Shown: positions 41,180 to 50,137, counted from the stretch's first letter. The stretch is DNA of 64,000 nt from Arthrobacter terricola (GCF_004354015.1 NZ_SMRU01000017.1:62001-126000); one strand, 5' to 3'. The notes: generated from the letters alone by a model not told the origin. Made by a program: numbers and translations.

Positions 41180-43258
41180 ATGACCATGGATTACATCGTG
41201 GACAAACTGGGCGGCAGGATCGCCTTCGGTGGGGATTACAACCCTGAACAGTGGCCCGAGGAGGTCTGGAAGCACGACGTCGCCCTCATGAAGGAAGCGG
41301 GCGTGAACCTGGTGAGTGTCGGGATCTTCAGCTGGGCCTTGCTGGAACCGGAGGAAGGCCGGTACGAGTTCGGCTGGCTGGACAGGGTCCTCGACCTGCT
41401 CCACTCCAACGGCATCAGCGTCGACCTCGCGAACGCGAGCGCCTCTCCCCCGCCGTGGTTCAGCCGGAAGTACCCCGATTCTCTCCCAGTCGATGCCGAC
41501 GGCGTGCGGCAAAGCTACGGTTCGCGTCAAGCCTTCGCCGCGTGCTCACCGGACTACCGCCGCGCCGCAGCAGCCCTGACGACGGCGATCGTCGAGCGTT
41601 ACGCGGGGCACCCCGCCGTCGTAATGTGGCATGTCCACAACGAATACGGTTGCCACAACCAACCGGACTACGGTCCGCACGCAGAGCGCGGTTTCCAGGA
41701 ATGGTTGCAGTCCAAGTACGGCAACCTGGACGCGCTCAACGACGCCTGGGGCACGGCGTTCTGGTCGCAGCACTACTACGACTGGTCCGAGATCCTGCCG
41801 CCGCGCCGCTCCGGAACCTGGGTGAACCCCACCCAGCAACTGGATTTCGCGCGGTTCTCCTCCCATTCGCTCCTTGAGTGCTTCACAGCCGAAGCGGACA
41901 TCATCAGGGCGCACTCCAAGCATCCGGTCACCACCAACTTCATGGGCTTCAACATGGGCTTGAACGCTCCGGTGGACTACTGGCGGTGGTCCAAACACAT
42001 GGATGTTGTGTCCAACGACCACTACCTGATCGCCGCGGACGAACGGAACTTCCAGGACCTCGCCATGACCGCGGACTTGACTCGTGGCTGGGCGGACGGC
42101 AAACCGTGGCTCCTCATGGAACACTCGACCTCAGCGGTGAACTGGCAGCCGCGCAACGTGGCCAAGGCGCCTGGCGAAATGCTGCGGAACTCGATGCAGC
42201 ACGTGGCCCGCGGAACGGACGGCGTGTTGTTCTTCCAGTGGCGCGCTTCCCGCGCCGGGGCCGAAAAATACCATTCCGGGCTGGTCCCGCACGCGGGCCG
42301 CGACACCAAAGTGTGGCGCGAAGTGGTTGAGCTTGGGCGGGCGTTGGAGAGCATCTCGGGCGTGGCGGGCTCCTCAGTGCAGGCCGAGGCGTGCATCATC
42401 CACGACACCGACGCCCGCTGGGGCACCGAACTGGACTCGCACCCGAGCGAGGACGCCCGGAACATCCCGGAAACGCGGCGCTGGCACGATGCCCTCTTCC
42501 GGGCCGGGATCACTGCGGACATCCGGCAAAGCACGGACGACCTCTCGGGTTACAAACTTGTGGTCGCGCCGATGCTGTACCTCGTCACGGACGAAGGCGC
42601 CGCGAACCTGCACCGCTTCGTGAACGCCGGCGGCACCCTTGTGCTGACGTATTTCTCCGGCATCGTGGACGAGAACGACCACATCCGGATGGATCCCGTC
42701 AACGGCGGCGGCTACCCGGGGGCGTTCTCCGAGCTGCTCGGCGTGAGCATGGAGGAGTTCTTCCCGTTGCGGTCCGGGGATTCGGTGGACTTGAGCCGCT
42801 TCGGTTCCGGGACGGTGTGGAGCGAACTCGGCAAGCCGACCGGCGCTGAAGTCCTGGCAACGTTCGACGGCGGTGCGGGCACCAGCGGCAGTGGAGGCAC
42901 CAACGCGGGAGGTACCGGCGTCGGAGGCTCGCCAGCGGTGACCCGACGCGCCGGTTCCGCTGGACGCGGCGCCGCATATTACGTGGCCACGAGCTTGGGC
43001 CGCGAAGGCCTCGCCGAGCTGGTGGACGTGCTCTGTTCCGACGCGGGCGTGCAGCCGGTGTTGGGCGTCCGGCCTCCGGAGGACGTGGAAATCGTCCGCA
43101 GGAGCAACGGCGCCAAGGATTGGACGTTCGTCATCAACCACAGCGCGGAAGACGTGGATATGGCGCTCGATGGCGTCGACCTCCTGAGCGGAACGTCCAC
43201 CGAGGGTACGCTAAAACTTACTGCCGGAGGCGTCGCCGTCGTCGAGTCTTCCCGCTAA
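41180..43258 (+). CDS. GH42 beta-galactosidase, 692 aa
   Basis: This glycosidase hydrolyses terminal beta-galactosides inside the cell. GH42 landmarks: FGGDYNPEQWP at the N-terminus, acid/base Glu-155 in HVHNEYGCH, and nucleophile Glu-314 in LLMEHSTSAVNWQ. The TIM barrel is followed by a trimerisation-type domain (YKLVVAPMLYLVTDEGA onward) and a small beta domain. There is no signal peptide. A Gly/Ser/Thr-rich stretch at residues 565-595 is not usual for the family. SD AAAGGA precedes the ATG. With the upstream importer it suggests use of galactan or plant-derived galacto-oligosaccharides; lactose is possible. Confidence 0.95.
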   Translation: MTMDYIVDKLGGRIAFGGDYNPEQWPEEVWKHDVALMKEAGVNLVSVGIFSWALLEPEEGRYEFGWLDRVLDLLHSNGISVDLANASASPPPWFSRKYPDSLPVDADGVRQSYGSRQAFAACSPDYRRAAAALTTAIVERYAGHPAVVMWHVHNEYGCHNQPDYGPHAERGFQEWLQSKYGNLDALNDAWGTAFWSQHYYDWSEILPPRRSGTWVNPTQQLDFARFSSHSLLECFTAEADIIRAHSKHPVTTNFMGFNMGLNAPVDYWRWSKHMDVVSNDHYLIAADERNFQDLAMTADLTRGWADGKPWLLMEHSTSAVNWQPRNVAKAPGEMLRNSMQHVARGTDGVLFFQWRASRAGAEKYHSGLVPHAGRDTKVWREVVELGRALESISGVAGSSVQAEACIIHDTDARWGTELDSHPSEDARNIPETRRWHDALFRAGITADIRQSTDDLSGYKLVVAPMLYLVTDEGAANLHRFVNAGGTLVLTYFSGIVDENDHIRMDPVNGGGYPGAFSELLGVSMEEFFPLRSGDSVDLSRFGSGTVWSELGKPTGAEVLATFDGGAGTSGSGGTNAGGTGVGGSPAVTRRAGSAGRGAAYYVATSLGREGLAELVDVLCSDAGVQPVLGVRPPEDVEIVRRSNGAKDWTFVINHSAEDVDMALDGVDLLSGTSTEGTLKLTAGGVAVVESSR

Positions 43259-43287
43259 CCCATCACCGAACGTCCAGAAAGGCTCCG

Positions 43288-44067
43288 ATGCTCCAGGCAG
43301 CGCGCCACACCGCCATTGTCGACGCCGTCCAGCGCGAGCGGGTAGTCCGTGTTTCGGACCTCGCCCAACAGCTGGGTGTCTCCGCCATGACTGTGCGGCG
43401 GGACATCGAGGCGCTCGAGGAATCAGGCCTCGTCGAGCGGATCCACGGCGGGGCCAAAATCCCCGGGGACGCCCGGGCCCACGAACCCGGATTCGAATTG
43501 AAGTCCACGCAATTGACGGCGGAAAAGCACGCCATCGCGGTGGAGGCCGCAACCCTCGTCCACGAAGGCATGGCCGTCGGGCTGAGTGCCGGAACCACCA
43601 CCTATGAGCTCGCGAAGGTGCTCCTGGACGGTCCGCGGATCACGGTGGTGACGAATTCGATCAGGATCGCGGACTTGTTCCACAACGCCACCGGCTCGCG
43701 CCAGGGCTTCCCGGTGATCGTCACGGGCGGCGAGCGCACGCCGTCGGACGCTTTGGTGGGTCCGATCGCCACGGCGGCCTTGAAGCAACTGCATCTGGAC
43801 ATGCTCTTCCTTGGTGTCCACGGCATGGACGCGGACGCGGGATTCACCACGCCGAACCTGCAGGAAGCCGAAACGAACCGGGCTTTCATCAGCGCCGCCC
43901 GCAACGTGGTGGTCCTGGCGGACAACAGCAAATGGGGCACCGTGGGCATCGCTTCGATCGCGGGCCTGGAAGAAGCGGATGTGCTGGTGACCGATTCGCA
44001 CCTTGGCGAGGATGCGCGGCGCATCCTCGCCGAGGGGGTCGGGAAGCTTAAGATCGCGGTTCCCTGA
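43288..44067 (+). CDS. DeoR/GlpR family transcriptional regulator, 259 aa
   Basis: An N-terminal DeoR helix-turn-helix (RHTAIVDAVQRERVVRVSDL, then GVSAMTVRRDIEALEESGLV) is followed by an isomerase-like sensor domain (GLSAGTTTYELAKVL, LGVHGMDADAGFTTPN, LADNSKWG) that binds a sugar phosphate. I chose the ATG at 43288, after GAAAGG. It lies 29 bp after the beta-galactosidase and is probably the last gene of cluster 1, which it may repress. It is convergent with the LacI gene of cluster 2. Confidence 0.92.
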   Translation: MLQAARHTAIVDAVQRERVVRVSDLAQQLGVSAMTVRRDIEALEESGLVERIHGGAKIPGDARAHEPGFELKSTQLTAEKHAIAVEAATLVHEGMAVGLSAGTTTYELAKVLLDGPRITVVTNSIRIADLFHNATGSRQGFPVIVTGGERTPSDALVGPIATAALKQLHLDMLFLGVHGMDADAGFTTPNLQEAETNRAFISAARNVVVLADNSKWGTVGIASIAGLEEADVLVTDSHLGEDARRILAEGVGKLKIAVP

Positions 44068-44105
44068 GGCAAGCCGGCTGACGGCGGGCTGCTAGCGGCA
44101 CCCGG

Positions 44106-45125
44106 CTAGGGGCACCCGCACGATTGCCGCACGCGCAATTGGGTGGGAAAGATCCGATGCTGTGGCGCTTCGTTACGGGTTTCGCCCACCAGGGCGGAGA
44201 CCGCGGCTTCGGCCATTTCCCACACGGGTTGTTCCACGGTGGTCAGGGCCGGCCAGGAGTATTCGGCTTCGATCGAGCCGTCGAAGGATGCCACGGCGAT
44301 GTCCTCCGGAACGGAAAGCCCCGCTTCGCGGATGGCGCGAAGCAGTCCGATCGCCTGCATGTCCGAGCTCGCGAAAATGGCCGTCGGACGCTCAGGCTCC
44401 GCGAGGAGCCGCTGCCCCGCCGCGTATCCGCCCGCACGGTCGAAGACGTCGCGGGCGAGGGGGCCTTCGGGAAGCCCTGCGGCTTCCAGCGCTTTCCGCC
44501 ACCCCGCCTCGCGGCCATCCGCATTGTTGTCGGCCGTGATGCCCATGGCTAAGCCGATCCTGGTATGCCCGTGGCCGATCAAATGCTCCACGGCCAGGCG
44601 GGCCCCGGCTTCCAGGTCCACGCCCACGCTGTTGAAGCCCGGCGCGACCGCCGAGTGGTTGAGCAGCACAGGCCGGATTTCCGCGCCTTCAAGCTCCACA
44701 AGATCCGGTTCGAAAACGACGCTCGCCAGCACCACGCCGTCCACCTGCCGGGCAGCGAAGTTCCGGATGTGGCGCATTTCGGTATCGAGTTCGTTGTCCG
44801 AGTTCGTCAAGAGCAAGGCGTATCCGCGCCTCGCCGCGGCCCCCTCCACGGCGTGCCCCAAAAGGGCCCAGAACGGGTTGCTGGAGTCCGGGATCACCAG
44901 TCCCAGGGTCCGGTTCGAGCCCATCTTGAGCGCGCGGGCCGTGGCGTTCGGCCGGTAGCCCAAGACACGGATCGCGTCCCGGACCTTCGCTTCCGTGGCC
45001 GGCGCCACTTTCTTCGGCCCGCCGTTCACAACATAGCTGACGACGGCGGTGCTCACCCCGGCGTGCCGGGCCACGTCCTTTCGGGTCACCGGTCCGCGCG
45101 GGGTGTGCACTTCCGAAGTAGTCAT
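44106..45125 (-). CDS. LacI family regulator of cluster 2, 339 aa
   Basis: A LacI helix-turn-helix (TRKDVARHAGVSTAVVSYVV at residues 14-33) is followed by a sugar-binding-protein-like domain (LVIPDSSNPFWALLGHAVEG onward), ending in an unusual SCGCP. It is 13 bp downstream of the oxidoreductase gene on the same strand and so in one operon with it. Palindromes in the oxidoreductase / ABC-transporter divergent region (46446-46540) are its likely targets. The inducer is probably an alpha-galactoside or a derivative, inferred from context. Confidence 0.9.
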   Translation of the reverse strand: MTTSEVHTPRGPVTRKDVARHAGVSTAVVSYVVNGGPKKVAPATEAKVRDAIRVLGYRPNATARALKMGSNRTLGLVIPDSSNPFWALLGHAVEGAAARRGYALLLTNSDNELDTEMRHIRNFAARQVDGVVLASVVFEPDLVELEGAEIRPVLLNHSAVAPGFNSVGVDLEAGARLAVEHLIGHGHTRIGLAMGITADNNADGREAGWRKALEAAGLPEGPLARDVFDRAGGYAAGQRLLAEPERPTAIFASSDMQAIGLLRAIREAGLSVPEDIAVASFDGSIEAEYSWPALTTVEQPVWEMAEAAVSALVGETRNEAPQHRIFPTQLRVRQSCGCP

Positions 45126-45138
45126 TGGATCATGCTAG

Positions 45139-46341
45139 CTACAAAGCTTCGGGAGCATCTCCCAAGTCCCTGATAGCCAGTCGTTCGCCGCCACGGAGCG
45201 CCGACTCGTGGGCGATGACGCCCGGGAGGGTGTAACGTGCGGCCACCCAGGCGTTGACGGGAGGCAAGCTTCCTTCGTTCACGGCTGTCACGAAGTCGTC
45301 CACCAGGAACTGGTGGCTGCCCTCGTGCCCGTTGGGCGCGCCATGGAACTCGGCGGGCAGCCGGGCGGCGTCGTGCACCGGAGCGAGGCCGGAGATGAAC
45401 GCGTCCCGCAGTTCCGGCGCGACATCCGCGAGCGAAGGGTCATCCAGCGACATGCTCGGCTTGGTCTCCAGCTGCTCGGAAACGTCCAGCACGCCCTGCT
45501 TGTCCTGCCACAGCGTGGTGGTGGCGAGCTGCTCAAAGCTCGCTTCGGTGCCGAAGTAGCGGAACCGGGATTCGCGGATGTGCGAGGGATAGCCCACGCG
45601 GCGCATCTCGTTGGTCCGCATCACGCCGCCGTCATTCATTTCGAAGAGTGCCGTGGCGTTGGAGAAATCGTTGTTGAACATGCTGACGTCCTTGTCGAAG
45701 ACGCCGTCACCACGTTCGTCCTTGACGCCGATGCAGCTGACGCTCACGGCGTGGCCCGGCACGGCGCCCAGGACTCCGCCGATGGCGTGTGTGGGGTACA
45801 GCATGGGCGGGTAGCTGGCGGTTTCCTTCCAGTTCTCGCCGCCGCTGTACTGGTAGGCCTCGTAGAAACCCAGGTCCATGTCGTGCACATAGTCACCTTC
45901 TGTGTAGAAGATGCGCCCGAACTTGCCGGCGGCCTGCTGTTCCCGGGCGTAGACGGTAGCGGGGTTGTAGTAGGAGGTCTCCCCCATTTGGTACACGAGC
46001 TTGGTCTCGCGGACGGCCTCGATGATGTTGGCGATTTCCTCCTCCGTCACGGCCATCGGCACTGCGGAGTACACGTGCTTTCCGGCGCGGAGGGCGCGCA
46101 CCACCAGGGGTCCGTGGGTCCAGCGCTGCGTGAAGATTGCAACGGCGTCGACGTCGGAAGCCAGCAGTTCATCGAAGTCCGCCATCGTGCCGTCGAGGCC
46201 CAGCGCCTCGACGGCTTTGCCGGCACGTTCCGGCAACTCGTCCACCGCGTAGACCGCAGAGACGCCGGGGTGGAGCTTGAAGAGGTGGGCGAATTGGCTG
46301 CCGAACTGGCCAAGGCCTACTACTCCAATTGAAAACGTCAT
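45139..46341 (-). CDS. Gfo/Idh/MocA family oxidoreductase, 400 aa
   Basis: An NAD(P)-dependent sugar or inositol dehydrogenase-like enzyme. The N-terminal Rossmann fold is VVGLGQFGSQFAHLFKLHP, the family's conserved EK(H)P-like region appears as GKHVYSAVPMAVTEEE, and the C-terminal alpha/beta domain is full length. The typical EKP lysine is replaced here (VPM), so catalysis might differ, or it may act on a special substrate. The ATG at 46341 follows AAGGG. It is divergent from the importer and in operon with LacI. It may oxidise galactose, a galactoside or a galactitol; this is not determinable from sequence. Confidence 0.85.
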   Translation of the reverse strand: MTFSIGVVGLGQFGSQFAHLFKLHPGVSAVYAVDELPERAGKAVEALGLDGTMADFDELLASDVDAVAIFTQRWTHGPLVVRALRAGKHVYSAVPMAVTEEEIANIIEAVRETKLVYQMGETSYYNPATVYAREQQAAGKFGRIFYTEGDYVHDMDLGFYEAYQYSGGENWKETASYPPMLYPTHAIGGVLGAVPGHAVSVSCIGVKDERGDGVFDKDVSMFNNDFSNATALFEMNDGGVMRTNEMRRVGYPSHIRESRFRYFGTEASFEQLATTTLWQDKQGVLDVSEQLETKPSMSLDDPSLADVAPELRDAFISGLAPVHDAARLPAEFHGAPNGHEGSHQFLVDDFVTAVNEGSLPPVNAWVAARYTLPGVIAHESALRGGERLAIRDLGDAPEAL

Positions 46342-46445
46342 TGTTAACCCTTCGCTTTTGGGTGTGATTGATGGTGTTGCCCTCGCCATAGCCTGAAGCG
46401 CCGGTTTTCGCGCTCGCATGAGGGTTAACCCAGTGAATCACTGCG

Positions 46446-46540
46446 ATCTACTCGAGTCAACAAAACGCAATAAATCCAAAATTTACGAACAAAAATGCAC
46501 ACTTGATCTTGACCCCCTCGAATCTACTCGTGTAGATTCG
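46446..46540. promoter_or_regulatory. Divergent promoters with LacI-type operators
   Basis: A perfect inverted repeat with 9-bp arms CGAATCTAC (46519-46527) and GTAGATTCG (46532-46540) overlaps the -10 region of a plus-strand promoter (TTGACC at 46509-46514, then TAGATT at 46533-46538, 18-nt spacer). A related site, ATCTACTCGAGT (46446-46457), overlaps TTGACT, a possible -35 element of the minus-strand oxidoreductase promoter (46455-46460). One repressor could control both directions. Confidence 0.72.
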
Positions 46541-46580
46541 ATCCAGATGTTAGCCAAGTCACACCAAGGAAGGGTCGAAG

Positions 46581-47537
46581 ATGACCACGCTCACCAAACA
46601 GCCTGACCCCGGGCTTTCAGCCGGGGAATCGCGGAAAACCAGGAAGCGGAAACCCGCCGCTACCTTCCGCGGCGTCGGGGACCTCAAAGTCGCGTTGCTC
46701 TTCATCGCTCCGGCCTTGATCGGTTTTGTGCTTTTCTACCTTGTCCCCACCATCCGGGGGATCTACCTCAGCTTCACCGAGTACAGCATCCTCGGCGACC
46801 CCGACTGGATCGGGACCAAGAACTACGAGCAGATCGCCAAGGACCCGCTTTTCTGGAACGCCCTGGGGGTCACGACCGAATACGTCGTGATCAACATCGT
46901 GCTCCAAACAGTCCTCGCCCTCGGACTGGCGCTCCTCATGCATCGGGTCGCGAAGTCCACGATTGTCCGCGGCGCCCTGCTCCTGCCCTACCTCATGGCG
47001 AATGTCATCGCCGCCCTGTTGTGGTTCTGGATGCTCGATTACCAGATCGGCATCGTCAACCAAATCATCGAATGGCTCGGACTCCCCCGGGTGGCCTTCT
47101 TCGGAAGCGAGGAATGGGCCATCCCCACCCAGGCCCTCATCAACACCTGGCGCCACATGGGCTACACAGCGCTGCTGATCTTCGCCGGCCTGCAGGCAAT
47201 TCCCAACAACGTCTACGAGGCCGCCAGCATCGACGGTTCAAAGGGATTCAGCACGTTCTGGCGGATCACCCTTCCACTCCTGCGGCCCGTGCTCGTCCTT
47301 GTGCTCGTGGTAACCGTCATCGGCTCATTCCAGGTCTTCGACACAGTCGCTGTCACCACCCAGGGCGGACCGGTCAACGCAACCAGGGTGCTCCAGTACT
47401 ACATCTACCAGCGGGCCTTCGCGGAGCAGGACTTCGGCTACGGCTCCGCCCTGGCCGTCATCCTCTTCCTCATCCTCGCGATCGTGGCCTTCATCCAGAT
47501 GAAGTTCCTCCGCGGCAACCAGTCCGACCTGGATTAA
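46581..47537 (+). CDS. Sugar ABC transporter permease, MalF-like (cluster 2), 318 aa
   Basis: Six membrane helices begin with VALLFIAPALIGFVLFYLVP. The EAA loop reads YEAASIDGSKGFSTFWRITL. It is the first gene of the plus-strand part of cluster 2, after the operator region. It is followed at 12 bp by its partner permease and then the binding protein. It is only distantly similar to the cluster-1 permease, so the two clusters are not a recent duplication. Confidence 0.92.
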   Translation: MTTLTKQPDPGLSAGESRKTRKRKPAATFRGVGDLKVALLFIAPALIGFVLFYLVPTIRGIYLSFTEYSILGDPDWIGTKNYEQIAKDPLFWNALGVTTEYVVINIVLQTVLALGLALLMHRVAKSTIVRGALLLPYLMANVIAALLWFWMLDYQIGIVNQIIEWLGLPRVAFFGSEEWAIPTQALINTWRHMGYTALLIFAGLQAIPNNVYEAASIDGSKGFSTFWRITLPLLRPVLVLVLVVTVIGSFQVFDTVAVTTQGGPVNATRVLQYYIYQRAFAEQDFGYGSALAVILFLILAIVAFIQMKFLRGNQSDLD

Positions 47538-47549
47538 GGACACCCCGCC

Positions 47550-48500
47550 ATGACCACCGTTTCCTCCCCCAAGTCGGCCACCCGCCGTCGTCCTTTCACC
47601 GGGAACCGCCCCGCCGCCAAGAAGCGTCCCCTCACCTGGGGCCGTGCCTCCGCCTGGGTCCTCCTCGCACTCGCCATCGCAGTGAGCGTCCTGCCCTTCT
47701 ACTGGGTCCTCCGGACAGCCCTCTCCACCAACGGTTCCCTGGCCGCCAACTCGGCCAGCCTGTTGCCCGCCGACTTCAACCTCGGCGCCTTCGAGCGGGT
47801 CTTCGGCCTCCAGAGCCCGGCCCAAGCAATTGCCGAGGGCGGATCGGGAGCCTCGATCAACTTCTGGCAGTACCTGCTGAACTCCTTCCTCTTCTCCAGC
47901 ATCACCACTGCAGGAGCAGTGTTCTTCAGCTCGATGGCCGCCTACGCCTTCTCCCGCCTGCGCTGGAAGGGCCGCGACGGAGTCTTCTCCCTCTTCCTTG
48001 GCACCATGCTGGTCCCGCCGATCTTCACGGCGCTGCCCAACTTCCTCCTCATCAAGAACCTCGGCCTGCTCAACACGATGCTCGGACTCGTGCTGCCGTA
48101 CCTGTTCATGACCCCCTTCGCGATCTTCTTCATGCGGCAGTTCTTCCTCAACATGTCCCGCGAGGTGGAGGAAGCCGCGATGCTCGACGGCGCGAAGCAC
48201 TTCAGGATCTTCTTCCAAGTGGTCATGCCGAACGCGGCCGCTCCCATCGCAACCCTCGCCCTCCTCACGTTCATGGGCCAGTGGAACGAGTACTTCTGGC
48301 CGCTCCTTGTCGGGTCCTCGGAAGAATCGCGCGTCCTGACAGTGGGCTTGGGTGTCTTCAAGTCCCAGTCGCCGCAAGGCGCTCCCGACTGGTCCGGCCT
48401 CATGGCGGCAACCCTCGTCTCGGCCACGCCTGTTCTGATCCTCTTCGCGATTTTCGGCAAGAAGATCGTCAACTCCATCGGCTTCAACGGATCCAAATAA
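47550..48500 (+). CDS. Sugar ABC transporter permease, MalG-like (cluster 2), 316 aa
   Basis: This partner permease has six helices (AWVLLALAIAVSVLPFYWVL onward) and the EAA loop VEEAAMLDGAKHFRIFFQVV. The N-terminal 30 residues are basic. It is followed by a 101-bp gap with a C-rich tract and then the substrate-binding protein. Again no ATPase gene is present in the cluster. Confidence 0.92.
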   Translation: MTTVSSPKSATRRRPFTGNRPAAKKRPLTWGRASAWVLLALAIAVSVLPFYWVLRTALSTNGSLAANSASLLPADFNLGAFERVFGLQSPAQAIAEGGSGASINFWQYLLNSFLFSSITTAGAVFFSSMAAYAFSRLRWKGRDGVFSLFLGTMLVPPIFTALPNFLLIKNLGLLNTMLGLVLPYLFMTPFAIFFMRQFFLNMSREVEEAAMLDGAKHFRIFFQVVMPNAAAPIATLALLTFMGQWNEYFWPLLVGSSEESRVLTVGLGVFKSQSPQGAPDWSGLMAATLVSATPVLILFAIFGKKIVNSIGFNGSK

Positions 48501-48601
48501 CCCCCGCGGCGCTGCACGGCCGCCCCTCATTACCCACCCCATCACGGCCCGGCACCCGCCCGGACCCCACCCCACCCCACCATGTCCCGAAAGGACAAAC
48601 C

Positions 48602-49954
48602 ATGAAGAAGAAAGCACTCGGCGCCGTCGCGGCCGCCGCTGTGGCCGCCATCGCCCTCTCCGCATGTGGGAGCGGAGGCGGAAGCAGCGCGGACTCGGGC
48701 AAGGGCGAAATCAGCTACTGGCTCTGGGACGCCAACCAGCTCCCGGCCTACCAGCAATGCGCCGACGACTTCCACAAGGCCAACCCGGACATCACGGTCA
48801 AGATCACCCAGACGGGCTGGGACGACTACTGGGGCAAGATCACCAACGGCATGGCCTCCGGCACGGCGCCCGATGTCTTTACCGACCACTTGTCCAAGTA
48901 CCCGGACTTCATCAAGACCAAGCAGCTCGTTCCCCTGGATGACGCCGTCACCAACGACAAGATCGACCTTACGCAGTACAACCCGGGCCTCGCGGACCTC
49001 TGGGTCGGCCAGGACGGCAAGCGCTACGGCCTTCCCAAGGACTGGGACACCGTGGCCCTGTTCTACAACAAGAAGATGGCCTCCGACGCCGGCATCACGC
49101 CGGAGCAGATGGCTTCCCTCAGCTGGAACCCGCAGGATGGCGGAACCTACGAGAAGGCCATCGCCCACCTGACCGTGGACAAGAACGGCAAGCGCGGCGA
49201 CGAGCCCGGCTTCGACAAGAACAACGTCGCCGTCTACGGCCTCGGCCTGCCAGGTTCCGACGCCGAAAACGCCGGACAGACCCAGTGGAGCTTCCTTTCC
49301 GCCACCACCGGTTGGACCACCACGGACAAGACTCCTTGGGGTTCGCACTTCAACTACGACGACAAGCGCCTCCAGGACACCATCGCCTGGTGGGCCAGCC
49401 TGGCCCAGAAGGGCTACATGCCCAAGCTCGAGACCACCGTGGGCGCAAACGCCGCGGACAGCTTCGGCGCAGGCAAGGCCGCGATCAACTCCAACGGTGA
49501 CTGGATGATCGGCCAGTACACCAGCTACAAGGGCGTCGACGTCGGAATCGCACCGACCCCGACCGGCGTGGACGGCAAGAACGCGTCCATGACCAATGGC
49601 CTGGCCGACTCCATCTGGGCGGGCACCAAGAAGAAGGATGCCTCCATCAAGTGGGTTGAATACCTCGCTTCCTCCAAGTGCCAGGACGTGGTGGCCTCGA
49701 AGGGCGTCGTGTTCCCCGCCATCAAGACCGCCAGCGACAAAGCTGCCGCGGCTTTCAAGGCCAAGGGCATCGACGTCACGCCATTCACCGAACACGTCAA
49801 GAACGGCACCACTTTCCTGCTCCCCATCACCGACAACGCGGCAAAGGTCTCAGGCATCATGAAGCCCGCAATGGACGCGGTCATCGCTGGCAAGGCCCCG
49901 GCGAGCTCCCTCACGGCAGCGAACGACCAAGTCAACGCCCTGTTCTCGAAATAG
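48602..49954 (+). CDS. Sugar ABC transporter substrate-binding lipoprotein (cluster 2), 450 aa
   Basis: A classical Sec signal peptide (MKKKALGAVAAAAVAAIALS) ends in lipobox LSAC, so the protein is a membrane-anchored extracellular receptor. The mature part, solute-binding family 1, includes ISYWLWDANQLPAYQQCADD, TWDDYWGKI-like and FYNKKMASDAGITPEQM segments. Its Sec route differs from the Tat-type signal of the cluster-1 protein. The ATG at 48602 follows AAAGGA. An imperfect duplication of GTTCTCGAAATAGG spans its stop codon (49942-49955 and 49958-49971). A terminator-like hairpin lies between it and the alpha-galactosidase, which suggests binding of melibiose, raffinose or similar. Confidence 0.91.
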   Translation: MKKKALGAVAAAAVAAIALSACGSGGGSSADSGKGEISYWLWDANQLPAYQQCADDFHKANPDITVKITQTGWDDYWGKITNGMASGTAPDVFTDHLSKYPDFIKTKQLVPLDDAVTNDKIDLTQYNPGLADLWVGQDGKRYGLPKDWDTVALFYNKKMASDAGITPEQMASLSWNPQDGGTYEKAIAHLTVDKNGKRGDEPGFDKNNVAVYGLGLPGSDAENAGQTQWSFLSATTGWTTTDKTPWGSHFNYDDKRLQDTIAWWASLAQKGYMPKLETTVGANAADSFGAGKAAINSNGDWMIGQYTSYKGVDVGIAPTPTGVDGKNASMTNGLADSIWAGTKKKDASIKWVEYLASSKCQDVVASKGVVFPAIKTASDKAAAAFKAKGIDVTPFTEHVKNGTTFLLPITDNAAKVSGIMKPAMDAVIAGKAPASSLTAANDQVNALFSK

Positions 49955-50047
49955 GCCGTTCTCGAAATAGGTCCCGGCGGGAGTCCCGCAGCCGCCGGGC
50001 TCCCGCTATCCTGACAGCAAGTTCTTCACGCTGCAGGCACCGTACCG

Positions 50048-50100
50048 GTCCGGGTGTCGCCGCTTCTCTCCTTTGACGGCGGCACCCGGACTTTCTTTTC
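50048..50100 (+). terminator. Terminator between binding-protein and alpha-galactosidase genes
   Basis: GTCCGGGTGTCGCCG (50048-50062) pairs over 15 bp, with one G-U pair, with CGGCGGCACCCGGAC (50077-50091), and CTTTCTTTTC follows. This is a good intrinsic terminator, 37 bp before the next gene. It would reduce or stop read-through from the importer genes. Confidence 0.8.
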
Positions 50101-50137
50101 CTCCACAACGCAACGACTCCTCGAAAGTGATTAACCC

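Noticed and set aside
47021..49954. A 977-codon plus-strand frame spanning both cluster-2 permeases and the binding protein
   Set aside because: Only the last third is real (the binding protein from 48602). The first two thirds are the +1/+2 frame of the permease genes, rich in Arg/Pro/His.
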